NCBI GenBank assembly: GCA_015060555.1
Contig: SUYG01000028.1
Location: 18,656-82,655 of the forward strand
DNA: 64,000 bases
DNA from: Physcousia sp015060555
Lineage (GTDB): Bacteria; Bacteroidota; Bacteroidia; Bacteroidales; Bacteroidaceae
Direction of reading: 5' to 3'
In this document: in pieces, positions 49,401-54,100 of the stretch
How the letters are laid out: every line of letters starts with the position of its first letter
Position numbering within the stretch: position 1 is the stretch's first letter
Notes under the pieces: generated by a model
Told to the model about the DNA's origin: nothing
The model's input: the letters and a program-made list of their open reading frames with translations, nothing else
Database searches by the model: none
Position numbers and translations under genes: made by a program

Positions 49401-52400
49401 TGCTGATAACGGCAGTACCTTCTATGGAAATGTCTTCGGTGGTGGCTCTGGTTACTTCCCATACGCTCCAGGTATATGGCACTGGAAGGCTGGTGATGTG
49501 GGTGGCAATACCATCGTGGATATCAAGGGCGGACATGTCCTGACCAATGTCTATGGAGCTAACGAGTTGACCAATGTGGCAGGTAAGAGTATTATCAACA
49601 TGTCGGGTGGCACCATCGGTGTGCCGCGCACACTGGGTCAGATTGCAGCTCACCCCGTAACCTGCTATCTCTATAGTGCCGGTAAGGGCGACCCACGTAG
49701 TTTCTTCAACAAGGAGACCAATGTACAGGATGTGGAAGTCAACATCACCGGTGGATGGATTTATGGTTCTGCCTTCGGTGGTGGTGAGGATGGTCACGTC
49801 ATGCGTGATGTAACGATGAACATCAGTGGAGGAACCGTTGAGACTCCCACTTATGCTGACTATTACGCAGGGCGTGCTACCAAGATTGGTACTTGGGGTA
49901 CCTCTTACGTGGATGGTAACGTCTTCGGTGGCGGTCGTGGTTTCGTAGGCGATTCTTACACGGCCGGTAACGTGGCCGGCAGCGTCACGATGAACATCTC
50001 CGGCGGCACGATGCTCGGCTCTATCTATGGTGGCGGTCGTCTGGGTTCTGTAGGCTATGACCTGAAGGCTTCTGATGAAGGAGGATATGGAGAAATGTCA
50101 ACAGATGCCAATCGTGGTCATGTAGAAATCAACATCAGTGGTGGTACCATTGGTAATGACCTGGAGTTCCAGAATGTACCTTCAGATATCGATGCTGACG
50201 GATTGAATGCTTGGAAGACGACGAACTATGTGCCTAAGACGGCATACGAGACGACGGACAACGGTGACGGTTCTTACACCCACCGTCTGCTCCACACCCG
50301 TGGCGGCAACGTCTATGCCGGTGGCATGGGACGCCGTGAAAAACTGGATGGCAGTGAAAATAACTACACAGGCATCGATTGGCGCAAACTGGGTAATGTG
50401 AAGAGTACGAAACTTACCATTACCGGCGGCACCATCAAGAGTAATGTCTATGGCGGTGGCGAGTATGGTACTGTACGAGGTAACCACATGGTGGACGATG
50501 TCGCACTGAGTACCGAGATCAGCATCAAGAATGCCACCATCGGTACGGAGATAGTTGACAATACAGCAGAAGGCGAAATCAAACCGGTGGTTTACACCTT
50601 CGGTAGTGTCTATGGCGGTGGCACAGGTGAAGTAAAGGACGCTACAATCACTACGTCTGTTGCAGAAGCGGAACGTGTTTTGGCAGCCTTTGTTACCGAC
50701 AGCACACGAGTGACGGTGACGAACGCCAAGGTGAGGGGCAGCGTCTTTGGTGGTGCCGAATTGGCGAGCGTGGGTGGAAGCACCCAGGTCACCATCAGCG
50801 GTGACAATACAGAGATCGGCCGCAACGAGGTGAAGCCCAAGACCGATTCTGACCCTGGCTATGTGATGTTCGGCGGTGCCACGATGGGTAATGTCTTTGG
50901 CGGCGGTCGTGGTAGCGACAAGTCTGCTGTTGCCGGATTGGTACAGGGCAATACCAACGTGCGCATCGAGGGCGGTCATATCTATCATAATGTCTATGGT
51001 GGTGGCGCCTTAGGCTCTGTGGGTTCCTTCTTCGTTTCGGGAGCATCCGATGGAGGAACGGCACCAGGAAACATACCTGCAGGCGTTCCTTACTGGACGG
51101 TTGGTCCAGGTGGTACAAGGGGTACTGACGGACCAAATACATCCAAAGGTATAGCAACCGTCACTATCACTGGAGGTACCATCGGTATCAGCGGACGTGA
51201 CAATGGCATGGTGTTCGGATCATCGCGCGGTGACATCGCAGCACCGACTGGCTCACCCACTCCCATGGATCCATATAACAAGGTTGCTTGGGTTAGAGGA
51301 ACCAATGTCACCATCGGTACTGAAGGTGGTGACAGAAAGGCACCGCTTGTCAGAGGCTCTGTCTATGGTGGTGGCGAGAATGGTCATAACTACCAGAATG
51401 CGACGGTGAATATATTGAGTGGTACCATCGGTGTTCCGGACAAGAAACCTGCTAATGGTGAAGCGGAGGAATGGTGGGACTTCGGTGCTGAAGGACGAAC
51501 TGCCGACCAGACTGCCGCGCTCAATACGGAATACCGCGCTTACCGTGGTAACGTCTATGGAGCGGGTGATGGTTTTGACACCTATACTCTTGGTGGCAAG
51601 AAACATCACAACCCGCGAGCCGGTATGGTAGGCGGCAGTACCGTGGTCAACATCAGGGGCGGTCACATAGGACGCTCTGTATATGGCGCCGGTGCTATGG
51701 CTTCGATGGGTAATATCACGAATGCCAGGGATACGCTTGATGTTTCTACTGGAGTACCAGGCGCAGGCACAGCGAAGCACTCCAGCGTGACTAATTCGTT
51801 TGCCCTCAGCTGGCCGTATAAGTTTGAGTTTGCTCCAATGACTGGTAAGTGTACCGTTAATGTGACAGGTGGTCACATCGGTACCCAGCAGGTTGACGGC
51901 GGCGATGTCTATGGCAGTGCCCGTGGTGAGGCTGGCGACCGTTATGAGATGGCACACTTTGCATACGCTAACGAAACCGTGGTAAATATCGATTATCCTG
52001 AGACGGCAGAGATGACCAGTGACATAGAGACAAACTATGACATACCTTGCATCACCGGCTCCGTACACGGTAGCGGTGAGAACGGCTATGTGTATGGCGA
52101 CACCCATGTAACGCTGAACAAGGGCCTCATCGGCCACTCGCTCTATGGCGCCGGTAAGGGTAAAGGTACTTATACGAAGTCGTTGAACAAGATAACTGCT
52201 ATAGTGACTACTGATAATACTCCTGCAGAATCTGTAACACCTCCAGCTCAGACGGAGACCACATATCAGGCTGACATCTATAGTCTTATAGCCGGTCGTG
52301 TGATGGGTAATACATACGTTACTATGAACGGCGGTCACGTAGGACGTAACGTCTATGGCGGCGGTAACATGGGCTCTGTCGGTAAGGGTAACTATGCCGG

Positions 52401-53550
52401 CGGTAATGATGACTATGTCCACGATAGCGAAATAGGTGCTGCCCAAGGTTATGGTGAGAAAATAACTGGCGACCTGTGGACAAGTGCCTTTAATCCTGAG
52501 GTGGCCATTAGCGAGTCGAACAAACCAGACGATGCATACTACTTCCTCAGCAGCGGTAAGGCTACCGTGAAGGTGCTGGGTGGTACTGTCGGTTATATCA
52601 ACACTGATAATCCTGAAAAGAGCATTAAGAACGAATTGCCTTACGGTAATGTCTTCGGCGGTAGTGCCGGTGAGGCTGCGGCAAATATTGCAGACAATCC
52701 AAGCGACCTCTATCTCTATAGTCCGGCATTCTTCTCCGGCTACGTCAACGAGACCGACGTCACCATCGGTACCAGCGGTCAGGAGACTGACGCAGATGCC
52801 GGTCAGACAGGCAAGGCTCCAAGGATTCTCGGCTCTGTCTATGGCGGTGGTCAGGATGGTCACGTACGCCGCGACGCGAAGGTGACAGTATATAGTGGCG
52901 AGATTGGTTTGCCTTATACTTCCGATAACCAGACGCTCCTGAAGACCGACAACCTCGACAGTCCGCAGTGGATGCACCGTGGTAACATCTATGGTGGCGG
53001 TTCGGGTATCACGAAGTATAGGTATGACTTCAATCATGATGGCGACTACTTAGACGTGGTGTCTTATGGACCTGATGCTGAACACATGGTGCCAACTAAG
53101 GAGGAGGACTACAGTACTTCATCAGGTTCTGTGACCCGCTTCACGGAGGTTAACGTTCTTGGTGGTACAATCCATCGTAACGTCTATGGCGGCGGTTCAT
53201 TGGGTAGTGTCGGTGCACCGAATCTCGGTCAGACCTACGACCCGTATAAGCCGGGGCAGGCCGATATTGACGGGAAACCCGTCAACGGTCCGGGTCGCCA
53301 GTCGTTGAACCTGGTTAATATCAGTGGTTCGGTAGGTACAGTTGTCAGCAGTCGTGCACACTACGGCGGTGATGTGTTCGGTGCCGGCCGAGGCAATCCG
53401 TCGCTGAATGTTGAGCAGTTCGGTACCTCTATATGGACCCGTGTCAACCTCCTCAACGGCGCCGATGTCAAGAACAATGTGTTCGGCGGTGGCGATGCAG
53501 GTATCGTCAAGAAGAACACCGAGGTGAATGTGGGCCAGAAAGGAGAATGA
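28453..53550 (+). CDS. Giant YGGG-repeat surface protein (8365 aa)
   Basis: 8365 residues in one uninterrupted frame. Signal peptide: FFSLTLMTLGAGNAWA then QDHPY. Residues about 46-210 look like a ricin-type beta-trefoil (GIWYLKN, TGKYLVY). A chitobiase/FN3-like segment (IHYTLDGNNPTTSSAAY) lies near 325-345. Three related modules of about 300 residues follow (SP-x-x...YW...YVTY...LWYF...DPYAIEI) to about 1290, then GLUG-type repeats (SGYVGGLVGLLDGEARVINC) to about 1475. From about residue 2030 to the end the protein consists of VYGGG/VFGGG repeats, in three large cycles of similar module order. It stops abruptly inside a repeat (NNVFGGGDAGIVKKNTEVN) without the sorting tail of its neighbour, and the stop is provided by a GAATGAA tract. 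It is probably a giant adhesin; without a tail, its anchoring is unclear. Confidence 0.8.
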   Translation: MKVYGKFTDMFKFVIKRTNVLRNIFFSLTLMTLGAGNAWAQDHPYKGIWYLKNFNTDYFVVPAQNPSKAHNEDAYYSDNYNSQDGDPDKPFITTYKTGEIPNTVWLLVPVENEANYYYIIHAITGKYLVYKKIPTYTGDNERRKFVHLETLASPGETEKFEITDYDSGIKIKPKNNAMYLNIAGSNQDNYNGSNGNKSPYYSGIIGGMSGTDGGSKFSRGTALLAAPTINTTSYPTVTVTDNNELPAGYNVRYTFGDGTQAAPTAESTIMTGGTFTVTEGGTLKVVIERYGIVLTEVASKQVGPTKPTFTINADGSVSISATDGTIHYTLDGNNPTTSSAAYSSTISASDIASAGTAIKAIAVDGSGIVSQIAELPLISYTYKILNKAGDVAIQKTVKQPVGKALTTYTDIPADIRSPYLAGEEVKFYKKSAASDEWKIDATNSTDADIWVTYTNTHLMDKFMNLRGARALNVTMNGDYVYDNSGSFGHKTDPTDDEKASSSYLWYFSGNDPYAIEIKNAATNNYWGYDTPSGTSASLTLVSESAKKKFILMSGSADDYSGTTYERMELMAATNDANYYRVKQTDGTFSINKETATGDASLQVLAYPNSSSITYRLIDKAGKVLLEVTSKSESVDLPDGFKSPLVAEYQYWKSSAFNIEGDTYTLKESPEESDKIKTITDATDGTIYVTYTVNNKVLFDDTDDDAIGTIAYRLRFFNGESFKQENGKDGVMPSAQTAVYPYSNGDAMLYVYGVDQWNAQLASGASTRNRWLWYVVSPNSDPYHVKIMSNSGQATSSHNYFRTYVVNYGGSNHVVTGVTTKNEAVDSEHANQLPTEYMVLTGQGGHCKLVTLDLIDDGTTYERRTVTSFEQYWKNNPTVQNQLGGSAVTSSESVDDNGIVLTSTQQSLLPSNWHTYQAWANAAPWVSWSDGGGGSGKKYHNKYHWFQTINMAAATGSQGEFEFEETSLEPQVILLDKHGWEIMRKPLSQTDELRKYDSPMVKEYHWYPTATKAAGYHKYTVDVENPGIMVYYSYEEGGKTKWAPRNETYTHTSTTLADSPYSHINSSTNPEWEVQPDNVKTDFYVTYDVDETYERLYTGAARKEDVKPSAFLVKQGDDYAKIVGTSLGVETTLPETIGEDLQWYLRTNFDIDREMGYLYAGQTGAQEDALSKDDTEAAYVSAGQNGFDPYNVQIQNVSTPTRYFTTPATGSQLTGGAWEGTSTDLTLENLSFERQHPEGNDQTTLNITNATFMVVKDASGHTLLMPRFDNTKVVNSLTEPRLSAADAATKSVSFIPSPKRIHFGDELSSLNGQYILAADFDFTKKSDGGSFDFQSLGDANHPFTGSIDGGGHTFTGLSVPLLAYADGAIVKNLILDNVRISNAEDVPNVGAIAANATGKTRIYNCGVLASESTITKGADGYDKITSCSSTVGGSGYVGGLVGLLDGEARVINCYSYADITSGTEVGGIVGYNNVATASNNLKTMVFACMFYGNIADACDDKAPIYNGTEISNLADNGVGNFNYFRSDAPWAQNQENIDTPNSALMAEDRFLQRFEFFRLLLNSQRELAAWWVTGEMGRKDEMMKWVLETANRTIDNPMPYPILKAPGKYPSVVNIDAEHATTTTERNKGGNLGTLTVNIQMGNGKVFAAPAGAEIKTTPLTLNITDKDPDHFNFNYYKVQLPYYNDVGTGNYTGNRVVTGWKIVSISGGTPGTFTPADAWEGYNFADRNCTNKDLYGEGGSNRIFNQGAYWDVPEGVTAITIEPYWAKAAYVADAYPDVVYNLAMNSPKNVPYVGNGEKYQNGKSYPIAGEDQIVYTSVANAVSALAPNASNTVYDYAVVLVGNVHQYTGKDKPIGGNNKYTVTTIDLDHDNEPDYSFMMRDDGRGEIHPLRWDFLNIVGLGMAQKSTGAKGSYNLGILIPKGWFESTNTSLFRVTQFEYENGNKAATDALIVQGGVMEQWVSNNQKGTSNKIPYIHVGGNVWFKEFHTGCHQDKSIATLHSPISVTGGDYDEFYLTGLYRGDVASKGDNAECYINGGRFGIVCGAGMEGIGKNDGADNTGNISWLIQNADINEFYAGGLNAAKPVTGNLSTTITDSYVGIFCGGPKFGDMSVGKTVTTNATNCKFGTFFGAGYGGNSYSRYAPTNQNNQINIDWNNWLKDHYKQDYNATYAGVSTQYNYQFLPMSSNVDNVCRIFVEYVKFSLATTRNVTSNLTGCTVTGNFYGGGSLGKVDGDVTSTLTNCTLNGDAFGAGFSGSLPEVEVDSLGFRVEPLYYESFGTYRQGVKGVTTTYTWSHKDVVNNTASAIDKTNHILYTTEDLTTLGTVAGTATLNIEGTTTVAGNVYGGGESSDVTDKKGEKEAAVVVNVNSGTISHDVYGGGKGETTTVSGNITVNIGAKSGEAPSVTYTGNGTVNGDVYGGSALGNVNATKEAGYDYETDPNAHISATTGKKAEVNIYKGTVSGSVFGGGRGDLASLGDGHSDIDARNFGPTFVNMEGGTVSAAVYGGANVNGVLKNSATVTITGGTISTSEGDVENVVFGGGFGQSTIVNGDVTVNIGTKSGGNATINGHVYGGSALGGVNVSDTSGTPVDNTKTDVNLFSGTIHGNVFGGGLGRQAKDAVLYTAEDPEVVAGTKTTEDVKTPAETEVAAIVGGNVNVLLDGATLTYSEPNPTTGQVFGGNNLNGTPKGHILVHAKRTVPVEGQAYDIAAVYGGGNEADYNPTNDDYAEVVIEGCSVTSIKDVYGGGNAAAVPATEVWVLAAKKIENLFGGGNGVLGADHAAHVGFHRNDDLTKSDYANGSGKTFVNLVGGKIQNVFGGSNSNGDIREGANILMPKQSDYAGTASLNSPENCTLDVQHIYGGGKNADMSGGTNIVLGCMPDVWTGEIYAGAQNADVTGDVSLTITSGKFYRVFGGNKDGGMLKGSIKVNIEETGECDVPIVIGELYGGGNLAGYSIYGYKNTGTELAPVWEPRTAAELKTDIRNRPENAGKTDEELEAIFQAEKYNNPRLNVQAFTSIGKIFGGGFQALMIADPQVDIDVVKGSHANTARPEETIENVPIKKKNESTGAIEDATITLHLPAHEENKIGAIEHVFGGGNLAEVIGDATVNIGTETKSYFITEPTQFRVDPATPLTPVAEGTYAGLYETTVEGAIITGNVYGGGQDAVITGNTQVNICAKKGEGDTYDKVTANSATVKIAGDVFGAGKGQTTAVNYATIVMGGGAVGKSVYGGGELGCVNKDTHITIMDGEIGDPLVERGGATIGNVYGGGQGSLDTNHLDAGLIKGNTNVNITGGAIYHNIYGGGAYGSVGTYTYDPSTHVNTRVIDTGTANITITGGTIGINGKENGMVFGSSRGDVAKPTYGEEPNKIDPNNLLAWAFETNVTIGLSEAEFEAQKANEPYNSYASYETYKTTGAPHIKGSVYGSGENGHTFQDTHVTINSGTIGINSDEVVVYKDDPTDASRETFNDKAYNYPYRGNVYGGGCGTDKYWDDANEDGIKDPGEEHYNPKAGIVQGTTHVVINGGTIVRNLYGAGAMGSVDELSSIKIKGGNVGATGSNGGYVYAAARGDEVLDDAHQAYVGSSALTVSGGTVNGDAFGGGQNGIVKGAVTVTLTGGELKKDVYGGGALAKTNTEYDATEHPTYVTTVNLGNASTGATIDGNLYGGGLGRNAAAAEGTPGDPGYVAAVTAIEADVKGPITVTVTKGLATNVFGCNNVNGSPQSTVTVNINGTDAPDDVTRPLPIRNVYGGGNMAAYTYTDSSHPQNLQVNITGGTMDNVFGGGLSADVYGGINVNVSGGTIKNDVYGGGALANTNTGNWNPNKAATTYDKVSFLTVGTSVVTGYYTRTGAGTVGDPYVYTEVTEANTKAAESTTYYRKVTGGWASDTNTSKIYKTNVTLTGGIMGNAYGGGLGDVDTPVYVYGDVTVNLNKDVSSSTEGAAFTRETATNITVSGKNYPSIPITGSIFGCNNVNGTPRGDVLVEVFATRQLNAAGTAVITGHSPNADNENYEVQAVYGGGNQADYQPLADKKTQVIIRGCDETSIEKVYGGGNSAAVPETDVVIWGSYDISDAFGGGNGSLPIKRGGVWIENAGSEVYHDTNVECKGGKIGNVFGGSDAKGNVYGTMRTDVKHPEGDCALKITKIYGASKEADVDGDVSVIINGCSSDAIEYVCGGSYNANIRGDITLTITSGIFKNVYGGNDARGSIGGNITVNIQEEDECKPIIIQNLVGGGFAADYPGMDSKTGSNAKRIRRDGDGKYITGTYDDFLSGKITVNVKSATRIDNIYGGGFRADVNGDTEVNINMIKGHWAGAQAPDGYTNLPNVHQADYAKVMGLTVGTTPVTGYYEWNGSSYVVTSDETAQSGKTYYAHNVYAIDDAIGTIGNVYAGGNEGNVYGDATVNIGSETTIPAMYRDGAGNFVTHKDDNDVLVIDYQDATVLGANITGDVFGGGNLAHVGNYHLDVVDGKTVDVIDVVGNTSVNIGVKDDPSTPAVVDYKAVAEGSEKVKIAGNVFGGGKGEADSFRCGKAMVTGGTNVRIGNGTIGNGTTGGNVYGGGKVGRIEGSTAVTVGYTVGATSAPEIKGNVFGAGQGLSTHGYSALVRGNTTVTVDGNAKIGKSVYGGGEIASVGRYTVAQTAEEATAHNVEIGMPYSLANSGSGICTVTVRGNAEIGPNSMTMPTFTGHVFGGGKGVLPYEGFVEPNKPWRILPSGASEYYSDEVSYLKYVETLALATQTDVTIGGNAFIKGSVYGGSENGIVQHDTHVLIASGQIGCGKNTTERHPAGVWAADYTPTAETDLECASWGYGLAASAADKFAPYDKYANEAGYDSKGGRTTGDDGHTYYGNVYGGGSGKDPYKPGKWHRKAGLVGGKTQVDITGGHILTNMYGGNEMTDVGLYSNDAVHGTPTVPVSGGKCTINMVGGTLGVPRTVARMIAHPVTCYLFGAGKGDPRTFFNTWTNVTETEVNISGTARIYGSTFGGGEDGHVITNSTTNIGGTVNIDLNGDGDTDDTGETFTADSEKLKIGTTGTSYVDGNVFGGGRGYSGTALTAGSTGGNVTVNISGGTMLGSIYGGGRLASVGIDFTPASDHSYGQLHDDDNSHTYGHVTINISGENTVIGNGTTEAGTGHSVGGNVFGGSMGRITLLDKTLNPLWPKLAVVKTSEISITGGTIWNNVYGGSEYGIVRDKAIVNIGGTRNKSTDVVTPSGTPTIHGSVYGGGYGSDDTTPTLITAGEYATGQDYIFTPMIWTGCVSGDTEVNIAGGTVKKNVYGGGEIASVGLINCHVEENENGDITIGTKKYRYTNRTKHDDIQGSGADEEAYGFALSWPYKFEFIPADPKSDHVGGKATVNVTGGHIGSTTWDDRTGYVFGGSKGQVAFKKKVGDELVNITDIHEQRYVEGLCANVRETEVNIKYSSTPSDKTPSNIGAEANCIMGAVYGGGEDGHVYENAAVNITNGLIGLSVYGGGKGEGTFTGTKYVYNESTKTWTLTDNVPNMPSWTAGKVYGNTSITMSDGHVMGNVYGGGNLGSVGKGNYAGGTDDYYPAGYGETLKSDPLWTKTEGFNPDAEITESNKPTSMADYFLSSGKCTISITGGTVGTLNGLYGYIYGTSKGTPTGMVFGGSRGRAAQDVGKLSPRYNYAPDFFLGYVNNTDVTIGTRDAATGPTIYSQVFGGGRDGHVRGSAKVEVNSGTIGQTYDQSESYEDASLRDYQRYHRGNVYGSGSGLGTWNGTDHGTSSGSVTRNTTVDIYGGTIYNNVYGGGAMATVGPPKIANPNFAPETWSKCTVNIYGGTIGSGKEYESVYMSDFDKYGYGGCVYGASRGSRGGTSGDLAAGETIESYATVLWTEVNIKPHPTDRSKDAVIAGNVYGGARGGQVKKDTKVSLTGGVVKHNTYGGGQGTTEIAADVLGNTTVKLNEGVAEKDAKGCIVDKVFGCNDLNGTPKGHVLVHVYATQTDGRDKVSTKAALPPAYSANKASDEGYKAWLDRLKTEATQEGGLASDNTVITDANTLLTSLSSTEEKDLTDANKTAITNAAKAIDDAMNGLYDSYVYDVAAVYGGGDLAPYEPTSSEEKTEVIIEGCDVTSIRQVYGGGNAASVPATDVTVKSCYIIDELFGGGNGKDNYQKDGKWYENPGAHIGYTQFAYYVKPEDAGYDADTHGTGADEAHKYKALVPDAANDDEVGADAAKAYRQEHYRYGTGVASSLINGGHVHKSYGGSNEKGNISGEINSQIQQVGTCRIVTDGTYGGSKSATTDATIIVILDCVENGGNFYGGSYKANINSDVNIHITNGNYTKVFGGNDRAGTVNGKITITIEEYGCTPIEIDELYAGGNLAPYSVYGFKAETQKAKDANGNDIADLDQRIPYRAGEVGARTTPYWDPRINIISATRIGAIYGGGYGAGATLIGNPHINVNMTEGRIRAKYADFKTEYESYDDATDGSGDKVIPIGTIGSIYGGGNLASVEGDTYLEIGTGQWIASWDANGAPVWESTNAGGVKYSYKEKVPAVYYSQAECNEYNAANVSGYIASGTALSAEQVTLVNTLLGTSYTANQTISEADANVYNATLTGARRTTDAKIEAVWAWYDADGNEMAAPPALDPRNAATITGNVFGGGKGIAETSGSTAFTCSKGMVGVAGEGLTNPVGGTSVIIANGTVGTLEGEEGSKTLKAGTGNVYGGGEIGRVEKNTVVTIGVTPKEGETIDNTKFKPTIWGSVFGAGKGVDTHGYSALVRGNSTVTIQGFAKVGESVYGGGEIASVGRYNVIGGVPTSLKNEKSGNCIVTVRDNAEIGPNNMTMFHVDGSGYIVANDQPDNSGHVFGAGKGAMPVADYTTAQHMTNENEMAGFTSEADYLKYIETLGLATQTEVTIGGNAFVKGDVFGGSEQGFVQHDTHVTIEGNCQIGNGYVQMNADGEYLARTSRYSLNRRYTDTEWSDGHLTGVAGYENSLPECASWEYGQATGDAKYASHDIYAGATGYDSKGGSKIADNGSTFYGNVFGGGSGYFPYAPGIWHWKAGDVGGNTIVDIKGGHVLTNVYGANELTNVAGKSIINMSGGTIGVPRTLGQIAAHPVTCYLYSAGKGDPRSFFNKETNVQDVEVNITGGWIYGSAFGGGEDGHVMRDVTMNISGGTVETPTYADYYAGRATKIGTWGTSYVDGNVFGGGRGFVGDSYTAGNVAGSVTMNISGGTMLGSIYGGGRLGSVGYDLKASDEGGYGEMSTDANRGHVEINISGGTIGNDLEFQNVPSDIDADGLNAWKTTNYVPKTAYETTDNGDGSYTHRLLHTRGGNVYAGGMGRREKLDGSENNYTGIDWRKLGNVKSTKLTITGGTIKSNVYGGGEYGTVRGNHMVDDVALSTEISIKNATIGTEIVDNTAEGEIKPVVYTFGSVYGGGTGEVKDATITTSVAEAERVLAAFVTDSTRVTVTNAKVRGSVFGGAELASVGGSTQVTISGDNTEIGRNEVKPKTDSDPGYVMFGGATMGNVFGGGRGSDKSAVAGLVQGNTNVRIEGGHIYHNVYGGGALGSVGSFFVSGASDGGTAPGNIPAGVPYWTVGPGGTRGTDGPNTSKGIATVTITGGTIGISGRDNGMVFGSSRGDIAAPTGSPTPMDPYNKVAWVRGTNVTIGTEGGDRKAPLVRGSVYGGGENGHNYQNATVNILSGTIGVPDKKPANGEAEEWWDFGAEGRTADQTAALNTEYRAYRGNVYGAGDGFDTYTLGGKKHHNPRAGMVGGSTVVNIRGGHIGRSVYGAGAMASMGNITNARDTLDVSTGVPGAGTAKHSSVTNSFALSWPYKFEFAPMTGKCTVNVTGGHIGTQQVDGGDVYGSARGEAGDRYEMAHFAYANETVVNIDYPETAEMTSDIETNYDIPCITGSVHGSGENGYVYGDTHVTLNKGLIGHSLYGAGKGKGTYTKSLNKITAIVTTDNTPAESVTPPAQTETTYQADIYSLIAGRVMGNTYVTMNGGHVGRNVYGGGNMGSVGKGNYAGGNDDYVHDSEIGAAQGYGEKITGDLWTSAFNPEVAISESNKPDDAYYFLSSGKATVKVLGGTVGYINTDNPEKSIKNELPYGNVFGGSAGEAAANIADNPSDLYLYSPAFFSGYVNETDVTIGTSGQETDADAGQTGKAPRILGSVYGGGQDGHVRRDAKVTVYSGEIGLPYTSDNQTLLKTDNLDSPQWMHRGNIYGGGSGITKYRYDFNHDGDYLDVVSYGPDAEHMVPTKEEDYSTSSGSVTRFTEVNVLGGTIHRNVYGGGSLGSVGAPNLGQTYDPYKPGQADIDGKPVNGPGRQSLNLVNISGSVGTVVSSRAHYGGDVFGAGRGNPSLNVEQFGTSIWTRVNLLNGADVKNNVFGGGDAGIVKKNTEVNVGQKGE

Positions 53551-53585
53551 AGAATGAAGAATGAAGAATGAAGAATGAAGAATGG
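53547..53585 (+). repeat. GAATGAA heptamer tract at the end of the 8365-residue gene
   Basis: Five GAATGAA units; the first TGA is the stop codon of the giant gene. It continues into the longer inverted repeat that follows. Confidence 0.9.
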
Positions 53586-53738
53586 ACAATACTCTGTGTC
53601 CTTCGCCTAAGACAAAACCCGCGTAGCGTTTTGGCTGGCTCTCCGTACTAATGAGAGCAAGAGGAAAGGCCTCTGTTTCTCTGTGCCTCTGTGGTTAGAA
53701 AAAGACTCGAGGACAGGCAAAAGGTCAATGACGAATGA
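53574..53738 (-). repeat. 165-bp inverted repeat, left copy
   Basis: Nearly identical in reverse complement to 55353-55517, with a few mismatches (for example GACAAAAC against GCCAAAAC). Contains AAAAC-CCGCGTAGC-GTTTT (53614-53632). Together with 53743-53815 it fills most of the 287-base gap after the giant gene. Confidence 0.9.
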
Positions 53739-53742
53739 AGAA

Positions 53743-53815
53743 GGCTGCGATTAAGCGAGAGGAGAGTCAAGCTCGCTTGAACTATCCCGAGCGTGAGCAG
53801 GCTCGACCGAAGGTC
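53743..53815 (-). repeat. 73-bp core element, inverted third copy
   Basis: Reverse complement matches the core at 11621-11693 in 72 of 73 bases by eye. Here it lies between genes, just before a small basic protein gene. Confidence 0.9.
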
Positions 53816-53837
53816 AATGAAAAATAAAAAATAGAAA

Positions 53838-54047
53838 ATGAGTAATCAATATGGCGGTGATGACATCGACAAGGTCATCCTTGAAGGTGTCACATTCAAG
53901 AAAACGGGGCAAGGACCCAAACGACAGGAGCAGGGCAAGGTGAAAACGAAGGCCAAGAAGAAAAGCTATATCACCGGTGCCCATGGCTCCGCATCGGCGA
54001 AGAAAAAAGCCGATATACGGCGTGCCCGCGCCAATCGGCACAAGTAA
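53838..54047 (+). CDS. Small basic protein of unknown function (69 aa)
   Basis: 69 residues starting MSNQYGGDD. The N-terminal 25 residues are mixed acidic; the rest is Lys/Arg-rich (KVKTKAKKKSY, AKKKADIRRARANRHK), predicted pI very high, no signal peptide or membrane segment. This suggests nucleic-acid or ribosome association, but I do not recognise a family. It is supported as a real gene by a clean start, codon use like its neighbours, and a strong terminator directly after the stop. It stands alone between the surface-protein block and the convergent AICAR transformylase gene. Confidence 0.6.
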   Translation: MSNQYGGDDIDKVILEGVTFKKTGQGPKRQEQGKVKTKAKKKSYITGAHGSASAKKKADIRRARANRHK

Positions 54048-54087
54048 GACAAATCGGGGCGGCTCGTAGGAGCCGCCCCGATTTGTC
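54048..54087. terminator. Bidirectional terminator hairpin
   Basis: An 18-bp perfect stem, GACAAATCGGGGCGGCTC pairing with its complement, with loop GTAG. It lies exactly between two convergent genes, starting right after the stop of the small basic protein. The AT-rich stem base gives a partial T-run (GATTTGTC) in both directions. Confidence 0.9.
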
Positions 54088-54100
54088 TGAATGGGCTTTA

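Noticed and set aside
51253..53037. 594-residue minus-strand frame under the 8365-residue gene, and similar ones at 15929-17077 and 18842-20167
   Set aside because: Complement of GGN-rich repeats lacks stops by composition; the products show only shadow repeats.
53551..53840. Frameshift with the missing tail of the 8365-residue protein continuing downstream
   Set aside because: No frame after 53550 carries YGGG repeats or a sorting tail; the sequence is dispersed repeats followed by another gene.
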